A DNA stretch of 37,951 bases, from positions 1 to 37,951 of the forward strand of contig WTXI01000335.1 in assembly GCA_022376515.1 (NCBI GenBank). The letters run 5' to 3'. Below, piece after piece: positions 33,662 to 37,951 of this stretch; positions within the stretch are counted from its first letter, which is position 1, and every line of letters begins with the position of its first letter. The notes under the pieces were generated by a model, which saw only the letters and a program-made list of their open reading frames with translations, did no database searches and was not told where the DNA came from. The position numbers were made by a program, and so were the translations under genes. Source of the stretch: Lactifluus volemus. Lineage: Eukaryota; Basidiomycota; Agaricomycetes; Russulales; Russulaceae.

Positions 33662-33731
33662 GTTCTCAGAAATATTTTCACGATGTGGCGGGTCAGAGCC
33701 GCCTCTGCTTACTTATGTAATTCAAGACCTC
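33662..33731. promoter_or_regulatory. Very short divergent promoter, RPAC1/ureohydrolase
   Basis: Only 70 bases separate the RPAC1 start (-) from the preferred ureohydrolase start at 33732 (+), so the promoters must overlap each other or the coding sequence. If the ureohydrolase used the upstream ATG at 33660, the two coding regions would overlap. Confidence 0.4.
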
Positions 33732-35464
33732 ATGAAGTTGCTCTTTAACACTGTCCTTGTCGCAGTCCAAGCTCTACGCGCTCGCGCCCACCAACAATCC
33801 GTGTTCAGCAATTCATCTAGTGACTCATCCAGGTCTTCGTCTTTGTGGAGCGAAAAGTATGGCGCGCAGTCCGATCTCGTGTTCACCGGTCCTCTCTCCT
33901 TCGCGCATCTTCCCTATGCCCGTTGCCTCGAAGAAAACACATCTCCGGCATTCGATATCGCACTGTTGGGTATGCCATTCGACACCGCGGTGACCTACCG
34001 TCCCGGTGCGCGCTTTGGGCCTACGGGCATCCGCATCGGTAGCCGCCGCATTCATAACCAGCGAGGTTGGTCTCTTTCATGGGGGCTCAATCCTTACCAG
34101 CAAGGACTCGATATCATCGATTGTGGCGATGTAAGTCACCGCAGTTCTCTTTTTACGTTTCGTTCTTCCGATATTGACGATCCCAAGGTCCCACTCAGCC
34201 CTTTCGACAATGCGCTGGCACTCGACCAGATGGAAGTAGCGTATTCAACGCTATTGCAACGTGACGTGGCTCACACTGGCCTTGAGCGCACTATCGGCTC
34301 AACACGTCCGTTTTCAAAAGACAACAAGGAACACCCAAGGATCGTCTCGTATGCGCCCCGCTTTCGCCCCTCATTATACCACGAACTTACCGTTTCCCTG
34401 CCAGCCTGGGCGGGTGACCACACCATTCGTGCTCCCTATTCTCCGCTCTCTGAACAAAGTCTACGGGCCCATCTCGGTCATCCACTTCGATGCTCATCTC
34501 GACTCGTGGGCCCCGCGGCGCGACGCGAACCAATCGACCGCCACAATCGCGTATCACTCACGGCAGTTTCTTCTACATTGCGCGCGAAGAAGGTCTCCTG
34601 TCCAACACGAATGTACACGCGGGCATCCGATGCAAGATGAACGTGCGTCGTTGTCCAACAGCCCTGACCACGCCGCGTGCTTCATCTAACTAAAACTCGG
34701 ATTCGCAGAGCGAAGCCGACCTTGCAGAGGACGAAGAGATCGTCGGATTCGAATTCATCTCGACAGACGATATCGACGAAGTCGGCATCAACGAAGTGAT
34801 TCGACGCATTAGGGCGCGCGTGGGGGACAGCCCGGTATACCTCAGGTAAGCAGTATCACAGACCCACCTTTTTGTGGAAGCCCGCGGTTAGCTGCTACTG
34901 TACATATGCCAACTTCCTTTATTACCAGCCTTGACATTGACGTTATTGGTACGTGTCGCCAGCGGCAGCCTCGTCACGATCGCCGGCAAACCTAAGTACT
35001 ACCCATTCACAGACCCAGGCTTGCACCAGCAAGTAAGTGCACTATTCAGCACATGAACTCGCGCTGTCCTTCCTAAGCTGCTGGTCTCCTCTGCCCAACC
35101 CCAACCCTCGCAGCTGGAACCCCCGAGCCAGGTGGGTGGACGACGCGCGAGGTGAAGCGCATCATCCGCGGTCTCGCAGGCCTCAATTTCATGTGCGTTG
35201 TTTTCGTCCTGCCTTTTTTTTCTTGTTTTCCCAGCAACTCACATGTGAAATGATGCGCGTATGCCATGCCTTTATCTCTTTTCCTTCTAGTGGCGCGGAC
35301 GTCGTGAAGTCGCACCAGCATACGATCACGCTGATATCACGAGCATCGCCGCCGCGATATCGTACACGATTTTCTTTCGCTCTTCGTGTCGGCCGAACCA
35401 CCCAAATTGCGAGACGAGCGCCAGGCACGGAAAGCCAAGGACGAACTCTGAGAAGGAAATTTGA
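33732..35464 (+). CDS. Agmatinase/arginase-family ureohydrolase, secreted type, with several frame breaks
   Basis: Ureohydrolases use a Mn2+ pair to split agmatine, arginine or similar guanidino compounds. The start [19 protein letters not shown] looks like a secretion leader, as in many fungal agmatinases. Landmarks are [89 protein letters not shown] and GADVV...[10 protein letters not shown]. All metal-ligand motifs (GGDH, DAHxD, DxDxxD) are present but not in one frame. There are one-base insertions near 34408-34414 (GGGCGGG), near 34426 and between 34503 and 34535, and one-base losses near 35021 and 35305. Introns are seen at GTAAGT 34131, GTATGC 34349 and others. Either a young pseudogene or sequence errors; errors are favoured by the neighbours. 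Confidence 0.78.
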
Positions 35465-35633
35465 TGGGGAAACAAGAATAAATATAGGAGAAGGTTTGTA
35501 GCATGGTACAAGAAGGCTCTTTCCAGGGTATTTGTACGTCGTGAATTGGTCCATTCCTAAAAGTACAGAGAATTTTCGCTCTGCCCCAAGAAAGGATAGT
35601 ATGGTAAAACTATCGGTTGCACATAGTTGTATG

Positions 35634-37544
35634 TTAGCTCGTAGCAAACCTTTGTACTCGTCGATATCGCAGAGTCAATGCAAAAAATAAATGAATCAAT
35701 TGTCCGTGGAGTATGCATGTCAAGTAGAAAGAATGTGTGTATGTGAGTGGTCCAGGGACTAGCCCATCTATCGTTTGCCGGGATGTCACAACTGGGTGAA
35801 ACGTGCTAGCTCCTATTCCCTCATCGTACGTTGGTGGACTATCTTCATACAGCGCAGAACTCGTAGGTTCATGGAATCCCAACGGGCTCGGGCCATCTAC
35901 AGCCGTGTACGCACTACTCGAGCTTGGCGTCATGGCTTCTCCTGGATACGGTAAGTAGCCGGCTGATGTATCGCTTGCCCGGTGATCCGGTAATGTAGGC
36001 ACGGTGTTTTCGCCGTAGCCGGCACCGCCGGGCGTATACGAACGAGACTGGGATGACGACACCAACGAGGACTGGACTTGCGGGGTATAATAAGAGGTCG
36101 GGTCTGGCGCAGAGGAGATGTAGGATTGTTGCGGGACCCTGGACTGAGGGGGGGGACTTAGACGCGCGGTGGCGTTATAAGTGCTGGTGTTAAAGGGGGT
36201 CTGCGTATGTGGAGTGGTATAAGCTTGGAAGGGATCCATGCCCGAGGCGTCCTGTGCACCTCGCGCCGCCGTCGAGGTATTGTCTAGGCAATGGTTAGTA
36301 AGTCTGTCTGTTTGATTTGACAAGAAAAGGGACCCACATGTAGATTGTCCAACATTGCCATCGTCATACTGACCGGGCGCGTAACCATCGTTGCTGGCGT
36401 ATTGCTCCCGTCTATACCTGGCGGCTAGGTCGGGTTGGGATGTGGTATTGTCTGCATTGACATATCCACCTGGGACGGCAGGGTTCGTATTGCGGGCGTA
36501 GGTGGACGCTGCATAGCCCGAAGTTTGCTGTGAGTGTGCATAGCCTGACTGCTGCGTACGTGCCGATAACGCCGTTGGTTGCCTGCGGGGTGGGTACGCA
36601 CTATTTCCCACGGTATTATTGTAATATTCATCGACTGCGCGCGTGCCGACGGGCGCCGCGGCATAGTGGCTGTCCTGGTAGGGGACATACGGCTCAGCTT
36701 CGGTTTCATTGTTCGCAGTGAGGGGCTCATATTCGGGGAAGGCAGGCAGACCCTGCTCGCGTTGGTTCTGTCGGGCTTTACGATCAGCCTCGGCCTTGAC
36801 GGCATCAAGTCGCATTTGATTGTCGAGCGTCGAGCTTGTGGAATTGGCTGGGACCCACCCACCTCCGTTGGCAGGGGTCATATCACGCGGACGGCGGCGG
36901 ATGCAGCAACGACCGAGGCCGTAGAAGCACCCAGCGAAGAATAAGAGAACCCAAGCGATGAGGGTGAGCCAGATGGCACTTCCCATGGTTGCACTACCGC
37001 CCTTGACGGAGTTGAGGCGAGACTTTGCTAGGAAGAACAAAGTGAGGTCGAAGATGAATGCGAGTAGGGCGACGGTTGCGCCCAGGGCCAGAGGTGCAGG
37101 TAGAGAAACAAGTCATGGAAAACTCTCGGACGTGAGCAAGAAGCCCAAAGAAGGAGGAGATGGCGGCGAGGACAAGGGCAACTATATGTAAGAAGAGAGC
37201 GTAAGTGAGCCATTTAACGACAACTTGGGGGATCTGAAGTTTTGTATGATCTCCGACAAGCTGGTTGATATCTATGGGAGAGGAAACATGAAACTGATGG
37301 AGGAAGAGATTGGAGAGGTCGTACCGAGTTCATAACCGATGCTGGGCTTGGAACAGATTGTACCATTGTTCAACTCGAGACAATACCCAAGAACACCAAA
37401 AGTGATGGAACCATCTGTCCCTTGCACTGAAAGAGAGGCTTTTAAAAAGAACACCGACTTGAACCACGGTACGGAGAAGGAGACGACAGCGAGGAGGATT
37501 GTTGCAAGTAAGGTTATGAGGAAACCGGGGGTTGCTGGTCTCAT
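35634..37544 (-). CDS. PalI/Rim9 family pH-response membrane protein, one frame break
   Basis: PalI/Rim9 (SUR7/PalI family) is a plasma-membrane helper of alkaline-pH sensing through the Rim/Pal pathway. The start at 37544 reads MRPATPGFLITLLATILLAV. TM1 is followed by an extracellular loop with the family pattern FGVLGYCLELNNGTICSKPS and GYELG. Three more TM segments follow: LFLHIVALVLAAISSFFGLL, GATVALLAFIFDLTLFFLAK and GSAIWLTLIAWVLLFFAGCF. The tail of about 350 residues is cytoplasmic, low-complexity and rich in Tyr, Ser, Pro and Gln, with SPPTYDEG (PPxY-like) near its end. An intron near 36290-36340 interrupts it. Between STCTSG and GATVALL the frame shifts by one base (37081-37090, CCCAGGGCC) with no usable intron. 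The last 60 codons before the stop at 35634 may be read-through and are uncertain. Confidence 0.82.
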
Positions 37545-37767
37545 TGGAGAGAGATAATGAGGTTTTGAGCTGTGAAGATAGTTGAAAAAAAAAAAAAAAA
37601 GAGGAAAGAGGTTAAGAATGCACCGCTGTGTTGTTAGACACAACCCGTACGTGCGAAGCCAAGCCAACGTGGGAAAGTTGGATCTGGTGATTTCATCATT
37701 TGTATTTCATTCACCAGTTTTAGCTTAAATTATCAAAAATACCAGATCGACATCTCGATGAGACCGT

Positions 37768-37795
37768 CGGGTCGCGGGTAGCGGGTCGCGGGTCG
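37768..37795. repeat. Four-copy 7-bp tandem array in the PalI promoter
   Basis: CGGGTCG, CGGGTAG, CGGGTCG, CGGGTCG follow each other directly, then a partial copy (GTCGGGTC) to about 37803. The array lies about 225 bases upstream of the PalI/Rim9 start. It is GC-rich in otherwise mixed sequence. Function is unknown. Confidence 0.55.
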
Positions 37796-37951
37796 GTCGG
37801 GTCAAAAGCTCCAAAGTTCAAGCCGGTTAAGTTCCAAAAGAAAAAAGAGTCAGAGGTGACTCGATGTCACGTGGTTATGGCTGACCTGCCCTTAAGATAA
37901 AAAGGCTCCCAACCATCATCGATAATCAAATCTTTTTCGCGTTCACTCCCA

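Noticed and set aside
33570..33731. Longer N-terminus for the ureohydrolase
   Set aside because: It would overlap the RPAC1 first exon, whereas ATG 33732 begins a typical secretion leader seen in related fungal enzymes.
35037..35501. Plus-strand open frame of 154 codons over the ureohydrolase 3' end
   Set aside because: It reads conserved ureohydrolase exons and introns in the wrong frame.
1..37951. CRISPR arrays, rRNA, tRNA and intact transposase genes
   Set aside because: No regularly spaced repeats, conserved RNA-gene boxes, or transposase/reverse-transcriptase motifs were found on either strand.

Overview
The window looks like a piece of a filamentous basidiomycete genome, most likely an agaricomycete; a Rhizoctonia/Ceratobasidium-type fungus is my best guess, by inference only. 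Nearly every gene is split by short GT-AG introns, mostly 50-85 bases. The products are eukaryotic and fungal (SRP9, myosin light chain, mitochondrial uL13, RPAC1, PalI/Rim9, an agmatinase with a secretion leader). I joined exons by hand from splice signals and family conservation; where the exon sum gives a whole number of codons I say so.

Left part (1-10.5 kb): an SRP9 gene cut by the left edge (-), myosin regulatory light chain (-), an AYR1-like short-chain dehydrogenase (-), a monocarboxylate-type MFS transporter (+), then a divergent pair of mitochondrial genes, a GHITM/TMBIM5-type Bax-inhibitor family protein (-) and ribosomal protein uL13m (+).

Middle (11-17.6 kb): a basic/acidic nuclear protein that resembles the Pol I upstream activating factor subunit Rrn10 (-), a TBL1/Sif2-type LisH-WD40 co-repressor (-), and, across a 106-base divergent promoter, a DCAF11/WDR23-type WD40 adaptor (+).

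Centre (19.1-22.3 kb): a TPR-CHAT protein of 1,030 residues with the caspase-like His/Cys pair. A 16-base first exon supplies its ATG. It is the most interesting gene here and stands alone between two gene-free stretches.

Right part (23-37.9 kb): a DHA1 drug-type MFS transporter (-), an NDUFA9-like Rossmann protein (-), a lectin-like beta-trefoil protein with an unresolved 5' end (+), a gene-poor block with two weak small gene candidates, RPAC1 (-), a secreted agmatinase-type ureohydrolase (+) and PalI/Rim9 (-). The last three carry single-base frame breaks in conserved blocks. Because RPAC1 is normally essential, base-level assembly errors (or a poorly collapsed heterokaryotic consensus) are more likely than three pseudogenes.

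I see no cluster of functionally linked genes, no CRISPR array, no rRNA or tRNA gene, and no intact transposon.
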